A stretch of DNA of 33,174 nt from JAVBTT01 sp031550325 (GTDB lineage: Bacteria > Bacillota > Clostridia > Oscillospirales > UBA929), in assembly GCA_031550325.1 (NCBI GenBank), contig JAVBOR010000059.1:1-33174 (forward strand). The letters run 5' to 3'. The notes under the pieces are model-generated. The model made no database searches. It was not told the DNA's origin and saw only the letters and a list, made by a program, of their open reading frames with translations. Positions 17,431 to 25,426 of the stretch are shown piece after piece. How positions within the stretch are numbered: the stretch's first letter is position 1; the number at the start of each line of letters is the position of its first letter. Position numbers and translations under genes: made by a program.

Positions 17431-17477
17431 AACCGCGAGCTCTTGCCGCCCACAGGGGGTGGCAAGAGCTCGCGGTT
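17431..17477. repeat. Perfect 17-bp inverted repeat between hcp and module A
   Basis: AACCGCGAGCTCTTGCC (17431-17447) and its exact complement (17461-17477) flank a 13-base loop. The same AACCGCGAGCTCTT half-arm recurs alone near 17065. There is no T tract, so it is a structural element of the repeat cluster rather than a classical terminator. Confidence 0.7.
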
Positions 17478-17536
17478 TGACGTCCATCAAGAGGGGAACC
17501 CATTCGTGGGCCCTGCTCCCGGCCGCCTGTTTTGCG

Positions 17537-19186
17537 CTAGGCCGTCTGGAATATGCTCTTGAGGTCCTCCTCGGGCGTTGTAATATGCTTGATGGCGAAG
17601 GTATCCACGAGAAACTGCAGCACATTCGGGCTCAGAAACGCGGGAAGAACCGGCCCTAAATAAATGTTCTTGACCTGCAGATACAAAAGCGCCAGCAGAA
17701 CCGCGACAGCCTTTTGCTCATACCACGAGACTATCATCGAAAGCGGCAGGTCGTTGATCCCGCAATGGAACGCCTCGGCCAGCGCCTGGGCGATCTTCAC
17801 CGCTGAAAAGGCATCGTTGCACTGCCCAACGTCCAGCAGCCGAGGGAGCCCAGCCACCTCGCCAAACTCCAGATCGTTGAAGCGATACTTTCCGCAGGCC
17901 AGCGTCAGAATGATACAGTCCTTGGGCAGCTGCCTTGCGAAATCCGTGTAGTAGTTTCGTCCGGGACGCGCGCCGTCGCAGCCGCCAATCAGGAAAAACC
18001 GTTTGATTTTTCCGTCCTTCACGGCGTTTACAATGGTTTCGGCATGGCTGAGCACCGCGTTGTGTCCAAACCCCGTCGTGATCTCCCTGGGCAGCTCGTC
18101 CTCCTTGAAGCCGCCAAGCTCAAGCGCCTTGTCGATGACCGGGGTGAAATCCTTTTTGCCGTCGCTTCCTCTGGGGATATGTTGAATCCCGTCATAGCCC
18201 ACGACGCTTGTGGCGAAGATGCGGTCCCTGTAGGACTCCTGTGGCGTCATCAGGCAGTTGGTCGTCATCAAAACGCAGCCGGGCAGGTTGTCAAACTCCT
18301 TCTGCTGGTTCTGCCACGCCGTGCCGAAATTCCCGACCAGATGCCGATGCGCCTTCAGCTTTTCATAGCCGTGGGAGGGCAGCATCTCACCGTGCGTGTA
18401 CACATTGACGCCCTTGTCCTTTGTCTGCTCGAGCAGCAGCTCCAGGTCATAAAGGTCATGCCCGGAAACCACGATGAACGGTCCCTTTTTGTGCTTTGTG
18501 TTGACGCTTTGGGGTGAGGGGGCACCAAAGGTTTCGTTGTTGGCCCTGTCCAGCACCGCCATAACTGCCACTGCCTTTTCGCCGGTCTCCAGCACAAGGC
18601 CGATAAGTTCCTGAAGTGTAAGCGTATCGTCCGTCATCGCGACAAGGGCGGTACAGTAAAAATTGTCCACTCCGTCATCGCAGAAGCCAATCGCCCGCGC
18701 CTGATGGCCGTAGGCCGCGATGCCCTTCAGGCCATACTTTATGGTTTCGCGCACAGACCGGATGTCGGCGTCCAGCTCCTGATCAAACATAATACCCGCC
18801 TTTTGGGCGTCCTCCAGGATCTGCGTCCGGTCGGCCCTCAGGTTGAACGCTGCCTCCTGGCGGCTCACAGGGGCAGGCGCCTCTTTGCGAATTTTTTCCT
18901 TGAGCTCCTGGGACTTTTGGAGCATCACCATATGCTCCAACTCGTTAAAGTTAACGTTCGTCAGCGTCTGGAAGAGCGCGTCCTCTATGAAGGAAACATA
19001 TTCCTTCGGGACGCTCCCGTCCTTTTTCAGAAGCTGTACCGCATACAGCGCGATGCCCTTCAGCTGATAGATAAGCAGATCCTGCATCGCGGCGATTTCC
19101 GGGCTCTTCCCGCACACGCCCCTTTTGGTGCATCCCCTGCCGCCCGCCGTCTGCTCGCATTGGTAACAAAACATCAAATCCTGCAT
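17537..19186 (-). CDS. hcp: Hybrid cluster protein (hydroxylamine reductase)
   Basis: A 549-residue cytoplasmic iron-sulfur enzyme of the Hcp family, which reduces hydroxylamine in vitro and is linked to nitric oxide detoxification and protein S-nitrosylation. The N-terminal cubane cysteines are Cys7, Cys10, Cys19 and Cys25 (CYQCEQTAGGRGCTKRGVC). Hybrid-cluster ligands are in the GHDLYDLELLLEQT, CLMTPQESY, GGCDGARPGRNYY and LACGKYRFN regions. The start at 19186 (MQDLMFCYQCEQ) is chosen over the GTG at 19198, which overlaps the AGGTGG ribosome binding site. It lies 95 bases after the tocopherol-cyclase-like gene, so it may be co-transcribed or have its own promoter. No Hcr reductase is nearby. 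Confidence 0.95.
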   Translation of the reverse strand: MQDLMFCYQCEQTAGGRGCTKRGVCGKSPEIAAMQDLLIYQLKGIALYAVQLLKKDGSVPKEYVSFIEDALFQTLTNVNFNELEHMVMLQKSQELKEKIRKEAPAPVSRQEAAFNLRADRTQILEDAQKAGIMFDQELDADIRSVRETIKYGLKGIAAYGHQARAIGFCDDGVDNFYCTALVAMTDDTLTLQELIGLVLETGEKAVAVMAVLDRANNETFGAPSPQSVNTKHKKGPFIVVSGHDLYDLELLLEQTKDKGVNVYTHGEMLPSHGYEKLKAHRHLVGNFGTAWQNQQKEFDNLPGCVLMTTNCLMTPQESYRDRIFATSVVGYDGIQHIPRGSDGKKDFTPVIDKALELGGFKEDELPREITTGFGHNAVLSHAETIVNAVKDGKIKRFFLIGGCDGARPGRNYYTDFARQLPKDCIILTLACGKYRFNDLEFGEVAGLPRLLDVGQCNDAFSAVKIAQALAEAFHCGINDLPLSMIVSWYEQKAVAVLLALLYLQVKNIYLGPVLPAFLSPNVLQFLVDTFAIKHITTPEEDLKSIFQTA

Positions 19187-19281
19187 ATTTCTTACCACCT
19201 TTCATCTGTATTGTCTCCAAAGCCTCTGAGAATAAACAGCAGCAGAGCGCGCGTCATAAAATGCGCGGACGACTTGCGTGC

Positions 19282-20115
19282 TCAGCTGCCCATCGCGTAT
19301 TCGTAGCTCGCGCCCTCACTACTCCCCTGAAACAGAACTTCGCCGTCCGATGTGAACCGAACCTGCACGGGGCAGGCGGCGCTTTCATGGATCATGCGGC
19401 TCATCGCCCCCGCCTCGGGCGCGAAGAGGTGATGCCCGCAGGTGGTTTCCACAGTGATCTCCAGCCGGTATTTCCCCTGGCAAAGCACCATCCTCCCGCG
19501 CCGGCAGCATTCAATCACCGCGCCCTTATAGGTGGCCAGCCGGTACTCCCGCCCCTTTAGCAGCACAACGCAGATACTGCCCCAGAAGCGCATGCCGGCC
19601 AGCGGGATACGCGCCACCGACGCCACAAGAGAGCAGTCGCCGTCAAAGGCGTTGCACTGCACCCACGCGTAGCTCTCGGGAAACGACCGTCCGCGGTCCC
19701 CTTCAATGTAGCCTGTCGCGCCGTCAAACCGCATCGCGTCGCCGTTGAGCGTCACGCTTCCCTGCACGCCGTGGCGCATGCTGATGACGCTGTGGCGGCA
19801 TTCCATCGGGAAAAAGCGGAACGGCCCCATGATGTCGCCTTTGATCGGGGTGAACCCGGTGTATCCCAGACGCCCTTTCAGCGTCAGCTGGTCGCTTTGG
19901 ATGTTCAGCGCGCAGCCGCTTTTGGAAAAAACGCTGTCGCCCACCCGCAAAAAGTCCCCCTGCCGGTAGTCCTCCGGCGGGTAGGGGACGTTGTACGAGC
20001 GCTCGCCGGTGATGACCTGGATAAACGCCCCGTCGCCGCTTTGTCCGGGGATGAGCGCCAGCGTCCGCCCGCCGCCCTGATGCTTCAGGTAAATACCCTC
20101 AAAGGTCTTCTTCAT
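19282..20115 (-). CDS. Tocopherol-cyclase-like protein of unknown function
   Basis: A 277-residue soluble protein without signal peptide or membrane helix. The N-terminus begins with EGIYLKHQ. Residues ~95-155 hold the family hallmark: GPFRFFPMECRHSVISMRHG, then TGYIEGDRGRSFPESYAWVQCN. This is the pattern of the tocopherol cyclase family. Plant and cyanobacterial members close the chromanol ring of vitamin E, but Firmicutes do not make tocopherol and their homologues have no established role. Several Cys residues (for example ECCRRG) are present. The start overlaps the FAD/Rieske stop by 4 bases (ATGA), so it is the last tightly coupled gene of the operon. Confidence 0.75.
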   Translation of the reverse strand: MKKTFEGIYLKHQGGGRTLALIPGQSGDGAFIQVITGERSYNVPYPPEDYRQGDFLRVGDSVFSKSGCALNIQSDQLTLKGRLGYTGFTPIKGDIMGPFRFFPMECRHSVISMRHGVQGSVTLNGDAMRFDGATGYIEGDRGRSFPESYAWVQCNAFDGDCSLVASVARIPLAGMRFWGSICVVLLKGREYRLATYKGAVIECCRRGRMVLCQGKYRLEITVETTCGHHLFAPEAGAMSRMIHESAACPVQVRFTSDGEVLFQGSSEGASYEYAMGS

Positions 20116-21419
20116 CGTTTAATCCCGCGCTTTGCCGGGTTGTCGATCACACGCCCGTCTTCGTCGAACCGCGACCCGTGGCAGGGGCAGTCCCAGGTCT
20201 TCTCGGCGCTGTTTAAGTGCAGCTTGCAGCCCATGTGCGCGCAGCGCGGCCCGCCGACGCTGAGCAGTCCGGCGGCGGACGAGGCAATGTTTTTGAAAAG
20301 CTGCCCGCTCAGCATGGAGCGGCGCGGGGAGAACAGGGTTTCCAGCTCGCTTTTTCCGCCGACCATGAGGTCGCGGAGCAGGCGCGCCGCCACCATCGAG
20401 CCCGTCATCCCCCATTTGTTAAAGCCCGTGGCGACATACAGCTGGGGCGAGCCAGCCCTGTGCCTGCCGATATATGGCAGACCGTCCAGCGTCATGCAGT
20501 CCTGCGTCGCCCAGTGGAAGCGCTCCTTTGCCAGAGGGCAGTATTGTTGGGCGAGACCGCGCAGCTCGGCAAACCCGCCGCCCTCCTTTCCGCTTTTGTG
20601 GTCGCCGCCACCGATCAGCAGCAGGTTTTGATAGGTTCGGAAGGAGTGCCCGTCCTGCCGCTCATCCACGTACATGCCGTCCAAAGGGGGCGCGTCTTCC
20701 AGCGCAATCACATAGCTTCGGTGCTGGTACAGCTTCAAAAAGTATAGGCCGGGGATGTTGATCATCGGATAGTGCGTGGCAAGCACGATGTGCCCGGCGG
20801 TAATTTTGCCGCCGTCCGTGACGGCCGTCCGGCCGTCGATCGACCTGACCGGAGTGCGCTCGTACACGGTCACCTCCCTGGCCAGCGCCGTGAGCAGCTT
20901 GAGCGGGTTGAACTGCGCCTGGTGCTCCATGCAGAGCGCTCCGGCCGTGGGAAACGGCAGCGGGGGCGTCTCCTCCAGACGCGCCGCCAGCCCAAGCTTG
21001 TGGTACGCCGCCGCCTCGCGCTCAAGCGCCGCCCTGTCGGAGATGGAATAGACATAGGCGTTCTTTTCCTCAAAGTCGCAGGGATAGCGCTGGGAGAGTT
21101 CGCGAAAGTCGCCGATCGCCTGCGTATGGGCGTCCAGATACAGCTTTGCAGCCTCCGACCCGAGGCGCTCCAGAATCTGCGCGTACAGCAGGCCGTGCTG
21201 GGCAGTAATTTTAGCGGTGGTGTTCTTCGTGATCCCGCTGCCCACCGTCTGCGCCTCGGCGATGACGCAGTCCATCCCGGTCTGCTTTAGCCTGTAAGCG
21301 GTCAGCACCCCGGCCATGCCGCCGCCGATGACCAGCGCGTCGGTTGTGATGTCATGGCTGAGCGGGGCTCGCCCGACACTCCCGCCGCTCACGCTTTCGC
21401 CCCAGACGGACAGGTTCAC
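20112..21419 (-). CDS. FAD-dependent oxidoreductase with C-terminal Rieske [2Fe-2S] domain
   Basis: This 435-residue fusion begins with a DAO-type FAD domain: the dinucleotide motif GGGMAG lies at ~32-37 and is followed by an acidic residue in CVIAEA. TGFNKWGMTGSMVAARLL nearer the C-terminus is the second flavin motif. The last ~50 residues form a Rieske domain. Cys393-x-His395 and Cys411-x2-His414 are the cluster ligands, and Cys398 and Cys413 are placed for the disulfide of bc1-type Rieske proteins. Such fusions are expected to oxidise an amine or similar substrate and pass electrons to the cluster; the substrate is unknown. The start is GTG, overlapping the preceding stop (GTGA), and the stop overlaps the next ATG. 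Confidence 0.9.
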   Translation of the reverse strand: MNLSVWGESVSGGSVGRAPLSHDITTDALVIGGGMAGVLTAYRLKQTGMDCVIAEAQTVGSGITKNTTAKITAQHGLLYAQILERLGSEAAKLYLDAHTQAIGDFRELSQRYPCDFEEKNAYVYSISDRAALEREAAAYHKLGLAARLEETPPLPFPTAGALCMEHQAQFNPLKLLTALAREVTVYERTPVRSIDGRTAVTDGGKITAGHIVLATHYPMINIPGLYFLKLYQHRSYVIALEDAPPLDGMYVDERQDGHSFRTYQNLLLIGGGDHKSGKEGGGFAELRGLAQQYCPLAKERFHWATQDCMTLDGLPYIGRHRAGSPQLYVATGFNKWGMTGSMVAARLLRDLMVGGKSELETLFSPRRSMLSGQLFKNIASSAAGLLSVGGPRCAHMGCKLHLNSAEKTWDCPCHGSRFDEDGRVIDNPAKRGIKR

Positions 21420-22438
21420 AGCGACACCGGCTCGTTTTGCCGGACAGAGCGCAGAACGGCAAACACCAGCTCAATGTCGCCGAGCTCTTTTTCGGGCGTC
21501 GAAACAATCTCCTCGCCGTTTTTGAGTGCGCCCCAGAAGTTGACAAGCTCCCTCGCATACCCCGCCGCGGGCGTAAAGGGCAGCTGCTCGGTCCTGCCGT
21601 CCCTGTGAAACAGCTGCAGTCTGCCGCACTCCTTGCTCTCCAGATAGATCTCGCCGTCGGTGCAGTAGATGCGCAGCCCTACGGGCGGCTTCATGAGCTC
21701 GGCGCAGGAGGAGAAGTAGGCGTACTGCCCGGCGACGCCGTTTTGGAAAGAGAGCTGCGCGCTGATTGTCCTGTACGGGCAGTACGCCTTGTCGTGCGGC
21801 CTGCCGGCTGCAAAAACTCTGTCGGCGTCGCCGAACAGGAAGCGCATCCGGGCCATGTCGTGGATGCCGCCGTCCAGAAAGATGCCGCCCTCAAAGGTCG
21901 GATGCTGCCTCCACTCCTTGGCAGCGAACGTGTTCTCCTTCTCGTCCTTTTCAAAATCGGCCCCGGTGATCTGCGTGAAGGACAAAGCCTCGCCAAGCGC
22001 CCGCTCGGTCAGCAGGCTCTTGATGACGGTGTTCTCCTCGTCGTACCGGCAGTTCTCTGCCACGATGACCTTGAGCCCCTTGCTGTTTTTGAGGTCGATC
22101 AGCTCTCTGGCAGCCTCGGGAGAACCGGCAAATGGCTTTTCGGCGATCAGGTGCCTGCCCGAGGCCAGCACATCGCGCGCCACCTCGAAGTTTTCGCTGA
22201 TGGGCACCAGCACGTCTATGGCGTCCAGATCGCCGCGCCCGAGCATCTCATGGTAATCAGCGTATACGCGGTCACCGGGCAGCCCGGTCGCGTCCGCAAA
22301 GCCCTGCGCCTTGTCAAGGGTTTTGTTGCAGACCGCCCCGATCTCATATTTGTCGGTCAGCTTCTGTAGCGCGGGCCAGTGAAGCCTGTCCCAAGCCATC
22401 CCCAGGCCAATTACGCCCAGCCTGATTTTTTCACTCAT
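21416..22438 (-). CDS. Gfo/Idh/MocA family NAD(P)-dependent oxidoreductase
   Basis: A 340-residue enzyme with an N-terminal Rossmann domain (LGVIGLGMAWDRLHWPAL) and the family's catalytic EKP motif in LIAEKPFAGSPEAARELI (about residue 100). The C-terminal domain contains GGIFLDGGIHDMARMRFLFG, whose Asp and His are the usual active-site residues. Members oxidise or reduce sugars, inositols, amino sugars or related compounds; the substrate cannot be deduced. The start at 22438 has AAAGGCGG about 6 bases upstream; the ATG at 22444 abuts that site. The 5' end overlaps the HD gene by 8 bases and the 3' end overlaps the FAD/Rieske gene by 4. Confidence 0.9.
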   Translation of the reverse strand: MSEKIRLGVIGLGMAWDRLHWPALQKLTDKYEIGAVCNKTLDKAQGFADATGLPGDRVYADYHEMLGRGDLDAIDVLVPISENFEVARDVLASGRHLIAEKPFAGSPEAARELIDLKNSKGLKVIVAENCRYDEENTVIKSLLTERALGEALSFTQITGADFEKDEKENTFAAKEWRQHPTFEGGIFLDGGIHDMARMRFLFGDADRVFAAGRPHDKAYCPYRTISAQLSFQNGVAGQYAYFSSCAELMKPPVGLRIYCTDGEIYLESKECGRLQLFHRDGRTEQLPFTPAAGYARELVNFWGALKNGEEIVSTPEKELGDIELVFAVLRSVRQNEPVSL

Positions 22439-23045
22439 TGCCATCCGCCTTTCTCAAAAAATCCAGGATTACTCTCTCTTCCGCACGTCTGTCCGCGCCT
22501 GTGCGGCCAAGGCGGTCGCACAGGCCCAGCAGCGCGATATCATGGACGTCGACCTCTCGTCTCATCGCCTCCAGCTCGGAGAACCGCTCGGATTTGGTGA
22601 CGTACAGAATCTGCATGTGCCAGCGCACAAGCGCTGCCACCTTCGAGCAAACCGACTCCGGCTCAAACTCTTTCAGAAATTCCCGCGCCAAAACCGCGCC
22701 CTCCTTGTCGTGATCATAGGCGGTGATTTTTCCTTTGCGGTACCTCGTCGCCACGGCCTTTCCGACGTCATGCAGCAGCGCCGCCCACATAAACACCCGG
22801 CTGTCGCCCGCCCTGCCTCTCCGCTTTGCAGCCTCGTCCAGCACCAACATCGTGTGGTTCCAGACGTTGCCCTCAGGGTGGTGAATCGGCGACTGCCCGA
22901 CCTTTTTCAGTCCTGACAGTATGTTAAACGGGCGCATAGACGCCGGCGCCGAGCCGAAATCAAGCGCCTCCATATACTGAGACGGCCTCTCGTCCCGGCA
23001 GATGTGCGCGTCCATGTCCTGAAAGAGCGCTCGTTTTTCGTCCAT
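22431..23045 (-). CDS. HD-domain phosphohydrolase
   Basis: A 204-residue protein. The HD signature is present in order: His of VWNHTMLVLDEA, His-Asp of ALLHDVGKA, His of AYDHDKEGA, and a C-terminal Asp in LGLCDRLGRTG. The layout resembles the HD part of bacterial tRNA nucleotidyltransferases and standalone HD hydrolases of nucleotides or phosphates. The start at 23045 has GGAGG about 10 bases upstream; the longer frame from 23123 begins at the predicted transcription start and is rejected. It is the first gene of the operon that continues with Gfo/Idh/MocA, FAD/Rieske and tocopherol-cyclase-like genes. Confidence 0.82.
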   Translation of the reverse strand: MDEKRALFQDMDAHICRDERPSQYMEALDFGSAPASMRPFNILSGLKKVGQSPIHHPEGNVWNHTMLVLDEAAKRRGRAGDSRVFMWAALLHDVGKAVATRYRKGKITAYDHDKEGAVLAREFLKEFEPESVCSKVAALVRWHMQILYVTKSERFSELEAMRREVDVHDIALLGLCDRLGRTGADRRAEERVILDFLRKADGNE

Positions 23046-23130
23046 GTCGTTTTGTCCTCCGGCCCGCGTCCCTTGTGGCTTATTGACCGCGCGGCACGGC
23101 AAAATTAGAATCCTGGCTTTCACCGCCGCC

Positions 23131-23158
23131 AGTATAGTATGATCTTCCCACCGCAGAA
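23131..23158 (-). promoter_or_regulatory. Possible promoter of the HD-to-cyclase operon
   Basis: On the minus strand TATACT (23136-23131) is a good -10. Sixteen bases upstream, TTCTGC (23158-23153) is a poor -35. The predicted start is near 23124, about 80 bases before the HD gene. Confidence 0.4.
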
Positions 23159-23164
23159 TAATTC

Positions 23165-23513
23165 TTTTGAACGGCCCTTCCCCGAAGTCCGCTTTCCCTG
23201 AAACCAGCTCGTTTCAGCTGGCATAAAAGCCCTCTCGCGTCCCCGTCCCTTTTCGAGTTTCTCATAAAGTCTGACGCACCAGACGGCAAGTCCCTGCCGG
23301 ACTGAACCTTGAAAAAGGCAAATAATAGCCATTCCCGGATTCACTCCGGGAATGGCTCAGGCTGTCAAAAAACCTTTGGTTCTTTGACAAAGCGTGGACA
23401 GTGTCGCGTCTTTGTGAAGACGCGTAAAGAAAGGCTTCCCCGGAATGAATCCGTCTTCGCAAAGACATGGTCTTTCTCTCGCTTTGCTAAATAACCTTTG
23501 GTTCTTTGGCAGC
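23165..23513. repeat. Intergenic hairpin-mosaic repeat, copy 3
   Basis: No gene is supported. In plus orientation it holds a CCAGCTCGTTTCAGCTGG imperfect palindrome near 23203, the GTCCCTGCCGGACTGAA module, module C (23328-23356), module A (23363-23389), module B (23405-23424), a second module C core near 23439, a half B near 23453, and a degenerate A near 23490 that ends at the dapL stop. The order A-B-C on the plus strand matches the copy at 33.0 kb. Confidence 0.7.
23311..23356 (-). terminator. Module C terminator after the pur-car-dap operon
   Basis: A perfect 12-bp stem (GCCATTCCCGGA and complement, loop GTGAA on the minus strand) is followed by a T-rich tail with TTATTT and TTTTT. It lies about 160 bases beyond the dapL stop and would end that transcript. 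Confidence 0.6.
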
Positions 23514-24695
23514 CTATTGCCTCAGCGTACTCAGGCGCTGCATGGCCTCCTCGACGTCCTCTCTCTTTCCAAACGCCGTCAGGCGGAAAAACCCTTCGCC
23601 GCCCTGCCCGAATCCCGCGCCGGGCGTGCCGACAACATGCACCTCGTTGAGCAGCTTGTCAAAATACTCCCAGGAGGACAGTCCGTCGGGACATTTCAGC
23701 CAAACGTAGGGGGAGTTCTGTCCTCCGACAAACCAGATGCCAAGCTTTGACAGGCCTTCGCGCAGGAGCGCGGCGTTTTCCAGGTAATAGTCGACGTTCT
23801 CCATGGCCTGCGCGTAGCCCGTCTCGGAAAACACGGCCTCGGCCCCGCGCTGGATGACATAGGAAACGCCGTTAAACTTGGTGGTTTGCCGCCGCAGCCA
23901 GTATTTGTTCAGCGAAACGCCCTCGCGCATAAGCTCTTGCGGGACAACGGTGTACCCGCAGCGCGTTCCGGTGAATCCCGCCGTCTTGGACAGCGAGCTG
24001 AGCTCAATGGCGCACTGCTTGGCGCCCTCAATCTCATAGATGCTCGTGGGCAGACCGGGGTCGCGCACAAAGGCCTCGTAGGCCGCATCGACGAGCAAAA
24101 CGGCGTCGCGCCTGATGGCATAGTCGACATACTCTTTGAGAAGCTCTTTGGTATACACGGCCCCCGTGGGGTTGTTCGGCGTGCAGAGATACACGATGTC
24201 GGCGTCCAGGTCAACAGGCGGCGTCGGCAAAAAGCCGTTTTCGGGCGTTCCGCGCAGATAGACAAGCCGCCTGCCCGCCATGATGTTTGTGTCAACGTAG
24301 ACCGGGTATACGGGATCCGGCACAGCCACGGTGTTGCTTTCGCTGAAAATGTCCAGAATGTTGGCCAGATCGCTTTTGGCGCCGTCACTGATAAAGATCT
24401 CGGTCTCATCCAGGGTAACGCCCTTTTTCGCGTAATAGCCGGCAATGGCGCTGCGCAAAAATACGCATCCCTGCTCTTCCCCGTAGCCGCGGAATGTCGC
24501 GGCGTCGCCCATCTCCTGTGACGCGGCGCTCAAGGCCTCCACCACGGCGGGCGGCAGCGGGCGCGTGACGTCGCCGACCCCCAGCCGGATGAGCTTTGCC
24601 TCGGGATTCACATCCAAAAAAGCTTTGATGCGGCGCCTGATCCCGGAAAACAAATAGCTGTCCTGCAGATTGGCGTAGTTAGGATTCACCTTCAT
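23514..24695 (-). CDS. dapL: LL-diaminopimelate aminotransferase
   Basis: A 393-residue fold-type I PLP aminotransferase. It converts tetrahydrodipicolinate directly to LL-diaminopimelate with glutamate, bypassing the succinylase or acetylase steps of lysine and peptidoglycan synthesis. The N-terminus VNPNYANLQDSYLFSGIRRR and the motif LIRLGVGDVTRPLP are diagnostic of DapL. CTPNNPTGAVY is present, and the PLP lysine is in SSLSKTAGFTGTRCGY. Length is normal for the family (about 400). The ATG overlaps the nadE stop by 4 bases and has GGAGG about 9 bases upstream. The next enzyme, DapF, is encoded in the same operon as part of the carB fusion. Confidence 0.95.
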   Translation of the reverse strand: MKVNPNYANLQDSYLFSGIRRRIKAFLDVNPEAKLIRLGVGDVTRPLPPAVVEALSAASQEMGDAATFRGYGEEQGCVFLRSAIAGYYAKKGVTLDETEIFISDGAKSDLANILDIFSESNTVAVPDPVYPVYVDTNIMAGRRLVYLRGTPENGFLPTPPVDLDADIVYLCTPNNPTGAVYTKELLKEYVDYAIRRDAVLLVDAAYEAFVRDPGLPTSIYEIEGAKQCAIELSSLSKTAGFTGTRCGYTVVPQELMREGVSLNKYWLRRQTTKFNGVSYVIQRGAEAVFSETGYAQAMENVDYYLENAALLREGLSKLGIWFVGGQNSPYVWLKCPDGLSSWEYFDKLLNEVHVVGTPGAGFGQGGEGFFRLTAFGKREDVEEAMQRLSTLRQ

Positions 24696-25426
24696 AATGA
24701 CCCTCCATAGATCAGCGGCATATGGCGTTTGTGTTCGCTCACAGCGTGGTGGCGGTCAATGACCGCCCTGTCGCGCTCATTGGCGGCGCCATCCAGTAAG
24801 AATCCGTCAATGGCGGCATAAGTGACCCCCAGCTCCTGCTCATCGGTCTGGCCGTCAAACAGTCCGGCCGACGGCGGCTTCAATAAAACATTCTTCGGCG
24901 CGTTCAGATAACCCAAAAACTCCAAGACCTCGGTGGCCGTCAGATCGGCGATAGGGTTCAGGTCACAGCCGCCGTCCCCCCACTTGGTAAAATACCCCAA
25001 GTACAGCTCGCTGCGGTTTCCCGTGCCCACCACAAGGCGGCGCTCACTCGCTGCGATGGCGTAAAGCGCCGTCATGCGCAGCCGGGGCGCAAGGTTGGCG
25101 GCAGCCTCTGGGCTTAGCCCTGTCTCCCGCCCCAGGGTCTGCAAAAGCTGGTCGCGCGCGGCGGTCAAATCCACTGTCCGGCTGTCAATGGCGTATTGCA
25201 GCGCGATGGCCAGCGCGTCGACCGTGTCCTCGCGGTAGTTGCGCTGCGACCCGCAGGGCATGATGATGCCCACGGTGTCGGCGCAGGCCTTTTTGCATAA
25301 AATGCCGGCCAGCGCGCTGTCCTTTCCGCCGCTGTTTCCAAAGACAAGGCCGGTGCAGCCGCTTTCCCTGAGCACTTTCTGAATAAACTCCACGCGGGAG
25401 GCGAGCTCAAAGTCAAAATTCCTCAA
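24692..25426 (-). CDS. nadE: NAD+ synthase, ammonia-dependent type
   Basis: A 244-residue enzyme that amidates deamido-NAD to NAD+. The PP-loop is SGGKDSALAG (~residues 33-42). GTGNRSELYLGYFTKWGDGGCDLNPIADL is the conserved substrate and metal region. KPPSAGLFDGQTDEQELG follows. There is no N-terminal glutaminase domain, so ammonia is the expected donor. The start is TTG, inferred because it overlaps the preceding stop (TTGA) and gives the family N-terminus RNFDFELASRVEFI; no in-frame ATG lies near. The 3' end overlaps dapL by 4 bases. Confidence 0.93.
   Translation of the reverse strand: MRNFDFELASRVEFIQKVLRESGCTGLVFGNSGGKDSALAGILCKKACADTVGIIMPCGSQRNYREDTVDALAIALQYAIDSRTVDLTAARDQLLQTLGRETGLSPEAAANLAPRLRMTALYAIAASERRLVVGTGNRSELYLGYFTKWGDGGCDLNPIADLTATEVLEFLGYLNAPKNVLLKPPSAGLFDGQTDEQELGVTYAAIDGFLLDGAANERDRAVIDRHHAVSEHKRHMPLIYGGSL

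Larger units (their letters stand above)
17043..17536. repeat. Intergenic hairpin-mosaic repeat, copy 2
   Basis: No gene is seen in about 490 bases. In minus orientation the order is module A (17425-17399, TGTAGACAAA stem), module B (17383-17364, CGCGTCTT/AAGACGCG, CACA loop) and module C (17353-17329, CGGA-TTCAC-TCCG core). The block 17329-17430 matches 33037-33137 in reverse complement, with apparently one substitution and one indel. Upstream, GGGTCCCTGCTGGACTGAA (about 17150) resembles AAGTCCCTGCCGGACTGAA (about 23290). A half module A occurs near 17083. Confidence 0.75.

Noticed and set aside
21437..22369. Plus-strand open frame of 310 codons antisense to the Gfo/Idh/MocA gene
   Set aside because: Antisense shadow; the minus frame has complete family motifs and coupled start and stop.
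23328..23513. CRISPR-like array
   Set aside because: Modules are palindromes of different sequence with irregular spacing, without uniform repeats or spacers, and no cas gene is present.
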